Shown here: positions 10,472 to 19,853 of the stretch, one piece after another
Layout of the letters: each line of letters starts with the position of its first letter
Numbering within the stretch: the first letter of the stretch is position 1
DNA from: Clostridiales bacterium
GTDB lineage: Bacteria; Bacillota; Clostridia; Lachnospirales; Lachnospiraceae
Assembly: GCA_029006795.1 (NCBI GenBank)
Contig: JAQXGQ010000044.1
Coordinates: 1 to 64,000, forward strand
DNA length: 64,000 nt
Direction: 5' to 3'
Translations under genes and position numbers: made by a program
The notes under the pieces: generated by a model
Database searches by the model: none
What the model was told of the DNA's origin: nothing
The model's input: only the letters and a program-made list of their open reading frames with translations

Positions 10472-10726
10472 ATGAGCAGAAAAGAAGTAGTAATTTCAAA
10501 TGTTTCTGAAGAACACAATAATCCGATTGCTGAGTTGGTTCAAGTGGCATGTCGTTATGACAGTGAAATTATACTTGAAAGTAATAACAGACGAATTAAT
10601 GCGAAGAGCATCATGGGAATTATGGCATTCAATCCCTCAAAAGGAATGACAGTAAATATTGTGGCAGAGGGTGAAGACGAAGAAGAGGCATTAAATGCAA
10701 TGGAGAAGTTTTTAGTGTGTGAGTAA
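10472..10726 (+). CDS. HPr-family phosphocarrier-like protein (non-canonical)
   Basis: 84 aa; His at position 15 and SIMGIM with Ser46 conserved; GLHARP motif replaced by EEHNNP. Confidence 0.85.
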   Translation: MSRKEVVISNVSEEHNNPIAELVQVACRYDSEIILESNNRRINAKSIMGIMAFNPSKGMTVNIVAEGEDEEEALNAMEKFLVCE

Positions 10727-10756
10727 TTTTTTATCTTAGAGGGAGGAAATTTTATT

Positions 10757-11263
10757 ATGGATTTCAACAAGAAGATGGCAAAAGCAAACGAAACAAAAGC
10801 AGCTGTGAAAGCAAATGAAATTAAAAGTACAGCAAAAGAGACCGTTACTACGGCAAAAAATGTTGTAAAAGAGACAGCAGCAGAAACGAAAGCAACTGTA
10901 AGTGCGAAAGTGGAAGAGACCAAAGCAGCAGTAGGTGCTAAAGTAGAAGAGAAAAAGGCAGTAGTTGCGAAGGAAGTAACAGAGAATAAAGAGGCTGTAA
11001 AAGCAGCAAAACCGGAAAAAGAGAAGAAACTGGCAAAAGCAGCCAAAGAAGTAAAGGAAGAGTTAAAACCGGAAGTATTTGTACAGTATCAGGGAAGAGA
11101 AGCTGTAATCGCAGATGTTGTTGAAAAAGCAAAAGGTGAATTTGTGGCAGCAGGTCACAGAGTATCCTCTATCAAATCTCTTCAGGTATACTTAAAACCA
11201 GAAGATTATTCTGCATATTATGTAATTAACCAGAAATTTGCTGGAAGAGTAGATTTATTCTAA
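10757..11263 (+). CDS. Ala/Lys-rich low-complexity protein with C-terminal DUF6465-like domain
   Basis: ORF with aggGAGG RBS; KETKAAVKA-type repeats followed by EVFVQYQGREAVIADVVEKAKGEF...; DUF assignment from memory. Confidence 0.7.
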   Translation: MDFNKKMAKANETKAAVKANEIKSTAKETVTTAKNVVKETAAETKATVSAKVEETKAAVGAKVEEKKAVVAKEVTENKEAVKAAKPEKEKKLAKAAKEVKEELKPEVFVQYQGREAVIADVVEKAKGEFVAAGHRVSSIKSLQVYLKPEDYSAYYVINQKFAGRVDLF

Positions 11264-11272
11264 ATATACATA

Positions 11273-11318
11273 AAAAGGAGCTGTGACACTAGATATTAGT
11301 GCACAGCTTCTTTTTTTA
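11273..11318. terminator. rho-independent terminator, possibly bidirectional
   Basis: aaggagctgtgacactagatattagtgcacagcttcttttttt stem-loop with T tract. Confidence 0.85.
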
Positions 11319-11324
11319 TACACA

Positions 11325-11400
11325 GAGGCGCGTAAGGAAATTAGCCGCAAGCGGCACCGCGCCTCGCGCGGCGGGTAGGGGACTAGGACGCTCCCCACTC
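11325..11400. repeat. GC-rich dyad element
   Basis: GAGGCGCG...CGCGCCTC (8 bp) enclosing GCCGC-aa-GCGGC, then GGGGA...TCCCC, in an otherwise AT-rich intergenic region. Confidence 0.6.
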
Positions 11401-11402
11401 GA

Positions 11403-12584
11403 TTATTTATTCTGCTCTGCTTTGTATTTGGATACCAGACGCTCGATTCTGTCATAAGGATTTAACAAATCACTGATAGAAGAATCGTGGTTTAAGGTGT
11501 CAATGATATAAGCGATATATTTACTCATATCACAGTTGATATAGTATGGTTTCGCAAGTAATTCCGGTGTCTGGTAGGTAAGGTTTGTGGTAACAACTTT
11601 ATAAATTGTACCGTTAGCAACCGCCTCGTCAAATTTTTCCAGACCGTTGGTGAACAGACCGAAAGTCGCTACGACAAAAATACGGTTTGCTTTCCGTTTC
11701 TTTAATTCAGTAGCAACATCAATCATACTTTCGCCGGAAGAAATCATATCATCAATGATAATCACATCCTTACCCTCTACAGAAGAACCTAAAAACTCGT
11801 GGGCGACAATCGGGTTACGTCCATCTACTATTTTGCTGAAATCACGTCTCTTATAGAACATACCCATATCCAGACCTAATACATTTGCCAAATAGATAGC
11901 ACGGTTTGTACCGCCCTCATCCGGGCTGATAATCATCATGTGGTCAGAGTCAATCTGAAGATCAGGAACATTCTTTAAAATACCTTTGATAAACTGGTAA
12001 GCAGGCTGTACGGTTTCAAAACCTTTTAGAGGGATGGCATTCTGTACACGAGGGTCGTGTGCATCAAAGGTAATAATATTATCAACACCCATAGTGGTAA
12101 GCTCCTGTAATGCTAAAGCACAGTCTAAAGACTCACGGGAAGTACGTTTGTGCTGACGGCTTTCGTATAAGAAAGGAATGATAACAGTGATACGTCTTGC
12201 TTTACCGCCTACAGCAGCAATAATACGTTTTAAGTCAGCATAGTGGTCATCCGGAGACATGTGGTTCTCGTGACCGCAGACAGTATAGGTGAGGCTGTAG
12301 TTCGTGACATCTACCATTAAATATAAGTCATATCCACGAACCGATTCTAAAATCACAGCTTTTGCTTCACCTGTTCCGAAACGCGGAGTTGAGGTGGAAA
12401 CAATATAAGAGTCACGGCGATAACCTTTAAAGGCAGGGTCGTTTTCGTGCTGGTGCTGTCTCTTTTCACGCCAACTGGCTAAATACTTGTCCACTTTAAT
12501 ACCTAATTCTTTGCAACTTTCAAGTGGGATAAGTCCGAGAGCTCCATCAGGAATGGTTTCTAGGTTTCTTTCATCGTTTGGCAT
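11403..12584 (-). CDS. prs: ribose-phosphate pyrophosphokinase (long form, 393 aa)
   Basis: PRPP-binding DVIIIDDMISSGESMIDVA; FDAHDPRVQNAIP; IPFLYESRQHKRTSRESL. Confidence 0.92.
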   Translation of the reverse strand: MPNDERNLETIPDGALGLIPLESCKELGIKVDKYLASWREKRQHQHENDPAFKGYRRDSYIVSTSTPRFGTGEAKAVILESVRGYDLYLMVDVTNYSLTYTVCGHENHMSPDDHYADLKRIIAAVGGKARRITVIIPFLYESRQHKRTSRESLDCALALQELTTMGVDNIITFDAHDPRVQNAIPLKGFETVQPAYQFIKGILKNVPDLQIDSDHMMIISPDEGGTNRAIYLANVLGLDMGMFYKRRDFSKIVDGRNPIVAHEFLGSSVEGKDVIIIDDMISSGESMIDVATELKKRKANRIFVVATFGLFTNGLEKFDEAVANGTIYKVVTTNLTYQTPELLAKPYYINCDMSKYIAYIIDTLNHDSSISDLLNPYDRIERLVSKYKAEQNK

Positions 12585-12660
12585 TGAATGATTCCTCCAT
12601 AAAAAATTGTTTACATGTATTTCAATAGATTGCTCTAATTGAATGCAGATTAAATGTTTT

Positions 12661-13647
12661 TTAGCGGTTACGCTTTAAGATGCGGATATCCGCCCCAAAC
12701 AGCTTGATTATGGTATAATTGCTTGAAATACGGGAAAGAACACGTTCAGAATAAATGTCTGCAACCTGATTCATCCCCAGGTTTGTGGAAATAATCGTGG
12801 ATTTCTTTCTCAAAATCCGTTCATTTAAACATAAAAACAACTGTGACGAGGTAAAAGAGCTGCTAAGCTCTGTTCCTAAATCATCGATAATGAGCAAATC
12901 GCTTGTAAAAATATTCTGGTGAGTGGCAATGGCATCTTCATCCTTGTCAAACACACCCTTACTTAATATATCAAATAATTGAAAAGCTGTAAAATAAATA
13001 ACGGAATGTCCACTGTCAAGTAGCTCTTTGGCTACACAATTTGACAAAAAAGTCTTTCCAATGCCGGTGTCTCCATAAAAATAAAGGTTGGAGAAAGAAG
13101 CCGTGTCATCAAAATGATTGATGAAATCATGGCATTTTGCCACAGCATCCTTTACAGTGGCAAGGGAACTCATGCCGGTAGCCGGATTGATATCCTCATC
13201 AGAATAATAATCATAGGAAAAAGTCGAAAAATTCTCCCGGATTAAAGTATTCTTCAGATTAGACTGAGTGTAAACGAGGTCGATGGCAGCTTGTTTAAAA
13301 CAGTGGCAGCGTTTTCCGTTGATAAAACCAGTGTCTTTACAGTCCTTGCAGGTATATGCCGGTTCGAAATAATCATCGGGAAATTCATAGCGGGCTAATA
13401 AATCGCTGCGTTCTTTTCGGTAAGTGGCAATCTGCTCTTTTAAAGCGGACAGGGCAGTTTCATCTCCGTCTAGCATTTTTCTTGCCTGAGAGACGGAGGC
13501 AGAGGCAATGGCATCATCAATTTCTTTCAGACGCGGCACCTTTAAGTAGGCATGGCGAATGCGCTGCTCTAATTCATGTCGGTTTTTCAGTTGTCTCGCA
13601 TCATAAGTGCGGATAAGTTCGTCGTACTGCGAATTATTTAGTGACAT
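12661..13647 (-). CDS. dnaI: ATP-binding helicase loader (DnaC/DnaI-like)
   Basis: CxxC...CHC zinc motif, GDTGIGKTFLSNCVAKELL, LLIIDDLGTE; adjacent to DnaD-like gene. Confidence 0.88.
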   Translation of the reverse strand: MSLNNSQYDELIRTYDARQLKNRHELEQRIRHAYLKVPRLKEIDDAIASASVSQARKMLDGDETALSALKEQIATYRKERSDLLARYEFPDDYFEPAYTCKDCKDTGFINGKRCHCFKQAAIDLVYTQSNLKNTLIRENFSTFSYDYYSDEDINPATGMSSLATVKDAVAKCHDFINHFDDTASFSNLYFYGDTGIGKTFLSNCVAKELLDSGHSVIYFTAFQLFDILSKGVFDKDEDAIATHQNIFTSDLLIIDDLGTELSSSFTSSQLFLCLNERILRKKSTIISTNLGMNQVADIYSERVLSRISSNYTIIKLFGADIRILKRNR

Positions 13648-13662
13648 AAAAACCTCCGGAAA

Positions 13663-14772
13663 TTACTGCACATTTGTGGTGAGCAGCATCTTTTCTAGCT
13701 GGTCATAATCGTAGGAGCGCTGTTTAAAATTGTTAAACTTGTTTTTGGAAGTGTTCCCAGAAGAAACAAAAGTATTCTCTGAAGCCTTTTTGCTTTGATG
13801 CTCCTGCTCAAGTCTGTTGATATCGGAAATATTATGTACCTGCTGCTTTTTCCAGTTTTTTAAAATGGAGTCTGCATAAGGAAAACTGGGTTGGTGGACA
13901 GACTGAATGGTTCTTTCGCATGCTGCAGAAATAATTTCTAAGGAGAAGCCATAATCGGACTTCCATTTTTCAATAAAGTCTGTCTCGGAAGAGACTAAAT
14001 CTCTGCCGGAAATGCCAAAGGCTTTTTTGACAGCAAAATAAGCCTGACTGTGCAGCTGAGCTTCCCTCTTGGCATCTGTTACGGTTTTGATGTTCTGCTC
14101 TGCCCATTTTAGGGCAGTAGCCTGGATGTAACGAATACTGATATGTCCTTTGGTGACACAATACTCTACCAGGTACTCAATCAGGTCTGTGGAAAATCCA
14201 AGACCGTCATAAAGGTAAAGCAGGGTATCGATGTCTGTCGGGGACAGTGTACGACCTAAGTAGCGCTCTGCAATAAAGAGAAGTTCAGCAACCTGCTCCT
14301 TTTCCCGAAATGCTTTGATATCATCAGCGGAATAATTCTTTTTTTCGGGAATAGGAAACGATTGTGCATCATCATTTGTGATGGAAACGTTTTTATCCAC
14401 AGGGGCTTTTCCTGGTACGAAGGATTGTACCTTTGTATCCTCAGCTTGCAGGGAAAGCGCATTTTCTCCACGGGGGAGAGAATTTAACAGATAGACGCCG
14501 GTTAAATTCTGATTGTCATCGTACTCTAAACGAAGCAAATTCATACGCTCCCAGTAGCTTAGGGCGCGTTTGACATCTTTTTCGGTATGTTCAAACTTGT
14601 CCGCAATGGCAGAAAGAGAAACAGAGGCATCCGGTGCGTTCATCAGCCGCAGCAGATACAGATAAATCTTCACAAATTCGCCGTTGGCATCTGACATATA
14701 TTCATCAATAAAAATATTAGAAACACTAGTGGCAGAGCAATCACTGTCACTGTGTATAGCAATCTTCGACAT
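13663..14772 (-). CDS. DnaD-domain replication initiation protein (DnaB/DnaD-like)
   Basis: Winged-helix-like N-terminus and DnaD-like YLVEYCVTKGHISIRYIQATALKWAEQNIKT. Confidence 0.88.
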   Translation of the reverse strand: MSKIAIHSDSDCSATSVSNIFIDEYMSDANGEFVKIYLYLLRLMNAPDASVSLSAIADKFEHTEKDVKRALSYWERMNLLRLEYDDNQNLTGVYLLNSLPRGENALSLQAEDTKVQSFVPGKAPVDKNVSITNDDAQSFPIPEKKNYSADDIKAFREKEQVAELLFIAERYLGRTLSPTDIDTLLYLYDGLGFSTDLIEYLVEYCVTKGHISIRYIQATALKWAEQNIKTVTDAKREAQLHSQAYFAVKKAFGISGRDLVSSETDFIEKWKSDYGFSLEIISAACERTIQSVHQPSFPYADSILKNWKKQQVHNISDINRLEQEHQSKKASENTFVSSGNTSKNKFNNFKQRSYDYDQLEKMLLTTNVQ

Positions 14773-14823
14773 AAGGTATCAACCTACTTTCCATATTACG
14801 TAAGGTTCTTATTTACGCTCCAA

Positions 14824-14832
14824 ATTATAGCA
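14824..14832 (-). promoter_or_regulatory. extended -10 promoter for dnaD-dnaI operon
   Basis: Minus strand reads TGCTATAAT (TGn-TATAAT); weak -35. Confidence 0.5.
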
Positions 14833-14898
14833 CAGGAATTTTCAAAAGAGAAGTATATTTTTTGGTACAAATCCAGTAAAATCAAGGGATTCTAGAAA

Positions 14899-14916
14899 TG
14901 TGGATAATGTGGATAA
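14899..14916 (+). promoter_or_regulatory. two abutting perfect DnaA boxes
   Basis: TGTGGATAA TGTGGATAA, reverse complement of TTATCCACA. Confidence 0.85.
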
Positions 14917-15062
14917 AAAGTGGGTATTCTTTCTGCATAAAATTATGGAAACTAGTAAAATTGTTTTGGCGTCCAATGTTTCGTAGATTTTCTGAAAAGT
15001 GGGAAATGGGTTATGTAAACAAAAAAATCCACATTTAAAAGTTGAAGTTTTCCCCAATTAAA

Positions 15063-15080
15063 TGTGGATAATGTGGATAA
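15063..15080 (+). promoter_or_regulatory. two abutting perfect DnaA boxes
   Basis: TGTGGATAA TGTGGATAA directly downstream of the murC stop. Confidence 0.85.
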
Positions 15081-15081
15081 C

Positions 15082-16464
15082 TTATTGCCCTAAGAGATGT
15101 TCGCCGACAGTTACAATGTCTCCGGCTCCCATAGTTATCAACAAGTCGCCGTTCATACAATTTTTTAATAAAAATTTTTCTATTTCTTCAAAAGACGGGA
15201 AATAATGACAATCTGTTCCTGTTTTTTTGAGCTGTTCTAATAAATCCTTAGAACTGATGCCATAAGTATTTTTCTCACGGGCGGCATAGATGTCGGCGAG
15301 AACTACCATGTCAGCTAGGGATAAAACATCTGCAAAATCATTCAGAAAAGCCTTTGTTCTTGAGTAAGTGTGGGGCTGAAACACCAGTACTAGACGATTG
15401 TGCGGATAATTTTTTGCGGCTGTTAGTGTGGCGCGGATTTCCGTTGGATGATGAGCATAATCATCGATGATGGTAACTCCGTCCACAGTTCCTTTATATT
15501 GGAAACGACGGTTTGCACCGCCAAAAGCGGCAAGACCGGCAAGGATGAACTCTTTTGGAAGCCCTAAATCGAGGGAAAGGGCAATGGCAGCAAGCGCATT
15601 GGACACATTGTGCATTCCTGGGACATTTAGAGAAACCTTCATAACCGGTGTATCATGGTACATGGCAGTAAAGGTGCCGCAAGCCTTTTCGTTGAAAACA
15701 ATGTCGGCAGGGTGGTAATCGCAGGCATCGGAAAGACCAAATGTGATTACCTTTCTTTCTAAGCCGTCCGTAAGTTCACGATAGTTTTCAATTTCACCGT
15801 TTATGAGGATGACACCATCTTTTTTTGTATTGGATAAAAACTGGCGGAATGAATGACGGATATCGTGAATATCTTTAAAAAAGTCTAAATGTTCTGCTTC
15901 CACATTTAAGACGATACTGTATTTCGGGTAAAAATGCAGGAAACTATTGGTGTATTCGCATGCCTCGGAGACAAATATGTCGGACTTGCCCACTCTTAGG
16001 TTGCCATTTAATGATTTTAAAATACCACCTACTGTAATAGTAGGGTCTGCTTTTGCATTCAAAAGAATCTGACTAATCATGGAAGTAGTAGTCGTTTTTC
16101 CATGGGTTCCGGCAACGGCAATGGAGTTTTTATAATTGGCCATAATTTGACCAAGAAGCTCAGCACGGCTTATCATGGGGATACCTGCTTCTTTTGCACG
16201 CATAAGTTCAGGGTTGTCTTCGCAAATTGCAGCAGTATATACCACAAGGTCAATGTTCGGAGTAATATTTTCTGCTGTTTGTCCATAAAATACAGTGACC
16301 CCCATATGCTCTAAATGTCTCGTAAGTTCAGACTCTTTAGAATCAGATCCAGAGACAGTAAAATGTTCTTCTAAAAGAATTTCAGCAAGACCACTCATGC
16401 TGATACCGCCGATACCGATAAAATGGATATGTATCGGATTTTCAAAGTTAATATTATACATCAC
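15082..16464 (-). CDS. murC: UDP-N-acetylmuramate--L-alanine ligase
   Basis: HFIGIGGISMSGLAEIL, AGTHGKTTTTSMI, DDYAHHPTEIRATL. Confidence 0.97.
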   Translation of the reverse strand: MMYNINFENPIHIHFIGIGGISMSGLAEILLEEHFTVSGSDSKESELTRHLEHMGVTVFYGQTAENITPNIDLVVYTAAICEDNPELMRAKEAGIPMISRAELLGQIMANYKNSIAVAGTHGKTTTTSMISQILLNAKADPTITVGGILKSLNGNLRVGKSDIFVSEACEYTNSFLHFYPKYSIVLNVEAEHLDFFKDIHDIRHSFRQFLSNTKKDGVILINGEIENYRELTDGLERKVITFGLSDACDYHPADIVFNEKACGTFTAMYHDTPVMKVSLNVPGMHNVSNALAAIALSLDLGLPKEFILAGLAAFGGANRRFQYKGTVDGVTIIDDYAHHPTEIRATLTAAKNYPHNRLVLVFQPHTYSRTKAFLNDFADVLSLADMVVLADIYAAREKNTYGISSKDLLEQLKKTGTDCHYFPSFEEIEKFLLKNCMNGDLLITMGAGDIVTVGEHLLGQ

Positions 16465-16749
16465 TATATTACCTGCCTGTTTTATATTTTGGCAAAACTC
16501 TGTAGGGCAGAACTTTGCTTTAAAGCTAATTATAACCTTATATTACTAATTTGCAAATTCTTTTGGGATATTTTTTTACGACAAAACCAGGCAACAAAAG
16601 AAGATAATTGATAGAAATTGTATAATATGACAAAAAAAAAAGAAAAAAATAAAAGAAATTGTGAAAAATGATGTACATAAAGGAGAGAATATGTTATAAT
16701 TTGAAATACCAAAGGAAATATATTAACATTGACTAGGAAATGACGAGAG

Positions 16750-18033
16750 GTGATTGACGTGATTAGAAAAGAAATGATAGCAATGCTATTAGCTGGAGGG
16801 CAGGGAAGCCGCTTGGGCGTGCTCACAGCAAAGGTTGCAAAACCGGCAGTTGCTTTTGGCGGTAAGTATCGTATCATCGATTTCCCCCTGAGTAATTGTA
16901 TTAATTCAGGAATTGATACGGTAGGTGTTTTAACTCAGTATCAGCCATTGCGTCTGAATACACATATTGGAATTGGTATTCCGTGGGATTTAGACCGCAA
17001 CAATGGTGGTGTAACAGTGTTGCCGCCTTATGAGAAGAGCGACAATAGTGAATGGTACAGTGGAACCGCAAATGCGATTTTCCAGAATATGAATTATATG
17101 GAGAGTTATAATCCGGAGTATGTGTTAATTTTATCCGGAGACCATATTTATAAGATGGATTATGAAGTGATGCTTGATTTCCATAAGGAAAATAATGCGG
17201 ATGTTACGATTGCCACAATGCCGGTTCCTATTGAAGAGGCGAGCCGTTTTGGTATTGTAATTACAGATGAAAATAAAAAAATAGAGGATTTCCAGGAAAA
17301 ACCAAAGGAGCCAAAAAGCAATCTTGCTTCTATGGGTATCTATATTTTTAGTTGGAAAGTATTAAAAGAAGCCTTATATGCAATGAAAGACCAGAGTGGA
17401 TGTGACTTTGGAAAGCATATCATTCCATATTGCCATGAAAAAGGGCAGAGATTGTTTGCATATGAGTGCAATGGATACTGGAAGGATGTTGGAACTCTTG
17501 GCTCTTACTGGGAAGCAAATATGGAACTGGTAGACTTGATTCCAGAGTTTAATCTTTATGAAGAATATTGGAAGATTTATACCAAGAGTGACATTATTGA
17601 ACCACAGTATTTGTCTCCGGAATCTGTGACAGAGAAGAGTATTATAGGGGAAGGCTCTGAAATATATGGAGAAGTTTATCATTCTGTCATTGGAGCTGGT
17701 GTCACAATTGGAAAGGGTACGGTTGTTCGTGATTCGATTGTAATGAAAGGTACGTGTATAGGAGAGGGTGCCACTATTGACAAGTCAATCATTGCAGAGA
17801 ACTGCCAGATTGGTGACAGAGTAGTTCTTGGAGTAGGAGAAGAGAAACCAAACAAGTTAAATGCAAGTATATATTCTTTTGGACTGGTAACTATTGGAGA
17901 AAAATCTGTGATACCGGAAGGTGTGTCTGTAGGTAAAAATACAGCAATTTCAGGAGCTACAGTAAAGGCAGATTATCCGGATGGAATTCTCGACAGCGGT
18001 GAAGTAATTATTAAGGCAGGTGACTCATTATGA
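16750..18033 (+). CDS. glgC: glucose-1-phosphate adenylyltransferase
   Basis: [41 protein letters not shown] start (16750 or 16759). Confidence 0.97.
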   Translation: MIDVIRKEMIAMLLAGGQGSRLGVLTAKVAKPAVAFGGKYRIIDFPLSNCINSGIDTVGVLTQYQPLRLNTHIGIGIPWDLDRNNGGVTVLPPYEKSDNSEWYSGTANAIFQNMNYMESYNPEYVLILSGDHIYKMDYEVMLDFHKENNADVTIATMPVPIEEASRFGIVITDENKKIEDFQEKPKEPKSNLASMGIYIFSWKVLKEALYAMKDQSGCDFGKHIIPYCHEKGQRLFAYECNGYWKDVGTLGSYWEANMELVDLIPEFNLYEEYWKIYTKSDIIEPQYLSPESVTEKSIIGEGSEIYGEVYHSVIGAGVTIGKGTVVRDSIVMKGTCIGEGATIDKSIIAENCQIGDRVVLGVGEEKPNKLNASIYSFGLVTIGEKSVIPEGVSVGKNTAISGATVKADYPDGILDSGEVIIKAGDSL

Positions 18034-19148
18034 AGGCAATAGGTATTATTTTAGCTGGCGGTAATAACAGCCGTATGCAAGAACTATCCAATAAAAGAGC
18101 GATTGCGGCAATGCCCATTGGCGGAGGCTACAGGAGCATTGACTTTGCATTAAGTAATATGAGCAATTCCCATATCCAGACCGTGGCAGTATTAACACAG
18201 TACAGCGCACGTTCTCTGAATGAGCATTTAAGTTCTTCAAAATGGTGGGATTTTGGTAGAAAACAAGGTGGACTTTATGTGTTCAATCCAACGGTAACGG
18301 TGGATAACAGTTGGTGGTATCGGGGTACTGCCGATGCGATGTATCAGAATATCGCTTTCTTAAAGAGACGCCATGAGCCTTATGTCATCATCACCAGTGG
18401 GGACTGTGTGTATAAGATGGATTACAATAAGGTATTAGATGCTCATATTGAGAAAAAAGCAGACATTACAGTCGTTTGTAAGGATGTACCGGCGGGAGAA
18501 GATGTCAGCAGATTCGGTGTGGTTCGCATGAATGAAGATTCCAGAATCATTGAGTTTGAAGAGAAACCGATGGTTTCCCATTCAAACACCATTTCCACAG
18601 GTATCTATATTGTAAGGAGAAGGCAATTAATTGAGATGCTTGAGAGAAGTGCCGAAGAAGAGCGTTGGGATTTTGTAACGGATATTTTAATCCGCTATAA
18701 AAACATGAAGCGAATTTATGGATATAAGATGAAAGAATACTGGAGTAATATAGCAACGGTAGAATCTTATTATCAGACAAATATGGATTTTCTGAAACCG
18801 GAAGTGCGGAAATACTTTTTCAGGGATGAGCCGAAGATTTACTCAAAGGTGGATGATCTTCCACCGGCAAAATATAATGTCGGTTCAGATGTGCGCAACA
18901 GTTTGGTTGCTAGCGGATGTATTATTAACAGTAAGGTGGAAAATTCCATTCTCTTTAAGAAAGTATTTGTTGGTAAGAACTGTGTTATTAAGAATTCTAT
19001 TATTCTCAATGATGTATATATTGGTGATAATACGCACATTGAAAACTGTATCGTGGAGAGCCGTGATACGTTGAAAGCCAATACATATTACTGCGGCGAT
19101 AATGGAATTAAAATAGTGGCAGAGAACAACGAGCGCTATGTGATTTAG
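18030..19148 (+). CDS. glgD: glucose-1-phosphate adenylyltransferase subunit GlgD
   Basis: GlgC paralog lacking some catalytic residues; 4-nt ATGA overlap with glgC. Confidence 0.93.
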   Translation: MKAIGIILAGGNNSRMQELSNKRAIAAMPIGGGYRSIDFALSNMSNSHIQTVAVLTQYSARSLNEHLSSSKWWDFGRKQGGLYVFNPTVTVDNSWWYRGTADAMYQNIAFLKRRHEPYVIITSGDCVYKMDYNKVLDAHIEKKADITVVCKDVPAGEDVSRFGVVRMNEDSRIIEFEEKPMVSHSNTISTGIYIVRRRQLIEMLERSAEEERWDFVTDILIRYKNMKRIYGYKMKEYWSNIATVESYYQTNMDFLKPEVRKYFFRDEPKIYSKVDDLPPAKYNVGSDVRNSLVASGCIINSKVENSILFKKVFVGKNCVIKNSIILNDVYIGDNTHIENCIVESRDTLKANTYYCGDNGIKIVAENNERYVI

Positions 19149-19193
19149 TGGAAGAACGACAGCAGAATTACACCATAAAGGGGGCACAAAAAT

Positions 19194-19460
19194 ATGCAGA
19201 TTACGGACGTGAGAATTAGAAAAGTAGAAAAAGAAGGTAAAATGAAAGCAGTGGTATCCATTACCATCGATGAAGAATTTGTGGTACATGATATCAAAAT
19301 CATTGAAGGGGAGAAGGGATTGTTTATCGCGATGCCAAGCCGCAAGGCAGCAGATGGGGAATACCGCGATATTGCACATCCGATTAACTCAGATACCAGA
19401 GAGCGCATTCAGAAACTCATATTAGAGAAATATGAGGAAACCTTAGCTACGGAAAGCTAG
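19194..19460 (+). CDS. spoVG: septation regulator SpoVG
   Basis: [51 protein letters not shown]. Confidence 0.97.
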   Translation: MQITDVRIRKVEKEGKMKAVVSITIDEEFVVHDIKIIEGEKGLFIAMPSRKAADGEYRDIAHPINSDTRERIQKLILEKYEETLATES

Positions 19461-19537
19461 ATATTGTGCCGGTACGTGAAGGTATTTTTATGAAGTTACA
19501 TATTTGGGGTTAGCAAGTGAAAGAATAAAAGACGGAG

Positions 19538-19580
19538 GCGGCTGTATCAGTATGTGTTGTACTGATACAGCCGCTTTTTT
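19538..19580 (+). terminator. rho-independent terminator
   Basis: GCGGCTGTATCAGTA-tgtgttg-TACTGATACAGCCGC + tttttt (perfect 15 bp). Confidence 0.95.
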
Positions 19581-19582
19581 GG

Positions 19583-19618
19583 GAAAATCACAACGCAATG
19601 CAGTTGTGATTTTTGTTT
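19583..19618 (+). terminator. second tandem terminator
   Basis: AAAATCACAAC-gcaatgca-GTTGTGATTTT + T-rich tail. Confidence 0.75.
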
Positions 19619-19632
19619 TTTTCACGTATACT
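19604..19632 (+). promoter_or_regulatory. sigma-A-like promoter for the glmU leader
   Basis: TTGTGA, 17 nt, TATACT; -35 lies in the right arm of the preceding terminator hairpin. Confidence 0.6.
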
Positions 19633-19638
19633 ATACAG

Positions 19639-19853
19639 TAGCAACGAAGAATCGTAACAGAGGGATACCGCAGAATGCAGAAGTACGGAGTGTGCTTTTA
19701 CAAAAAAGAGTGTCTTGTAAAATCCCAAAACTTCTGTAAAATAAGAGATAGTCTGCCGGTATACGAGTAAATGGGAAATAGGATTACCGGCAAGAGTTTT
19801 GGCAAAAGAAATCTTACAAAACCTAAGAATTTATAGAAACGGAGAAAATAAAG
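19639..19853 (+). ncRNA. unidentified structured 5' leader of glmU-pth-mfd
   Basis: Perfect 8-bp helices: TTTTACAA/TTGTAAAA, CCAAAACT/AGTTTTGG and nested TGCCGGTA/TACCGGCA. Confidence 0.5.

Noticed and set aside
14773-15081. Chromosomal origin (oriC)
   Set aside because: Four DnaA boxes but no dnaA, dnaN, recF or gyrB nearby and no clear unwinding element; regulatory cluster is simpler.
16570-16590. 0A box upstream of glgC (TACGACA; reverse TGTCGTA)
   Set aside because: One mismatch to TGNCGAA, no partner box, and no well-placed promoter; too weak.
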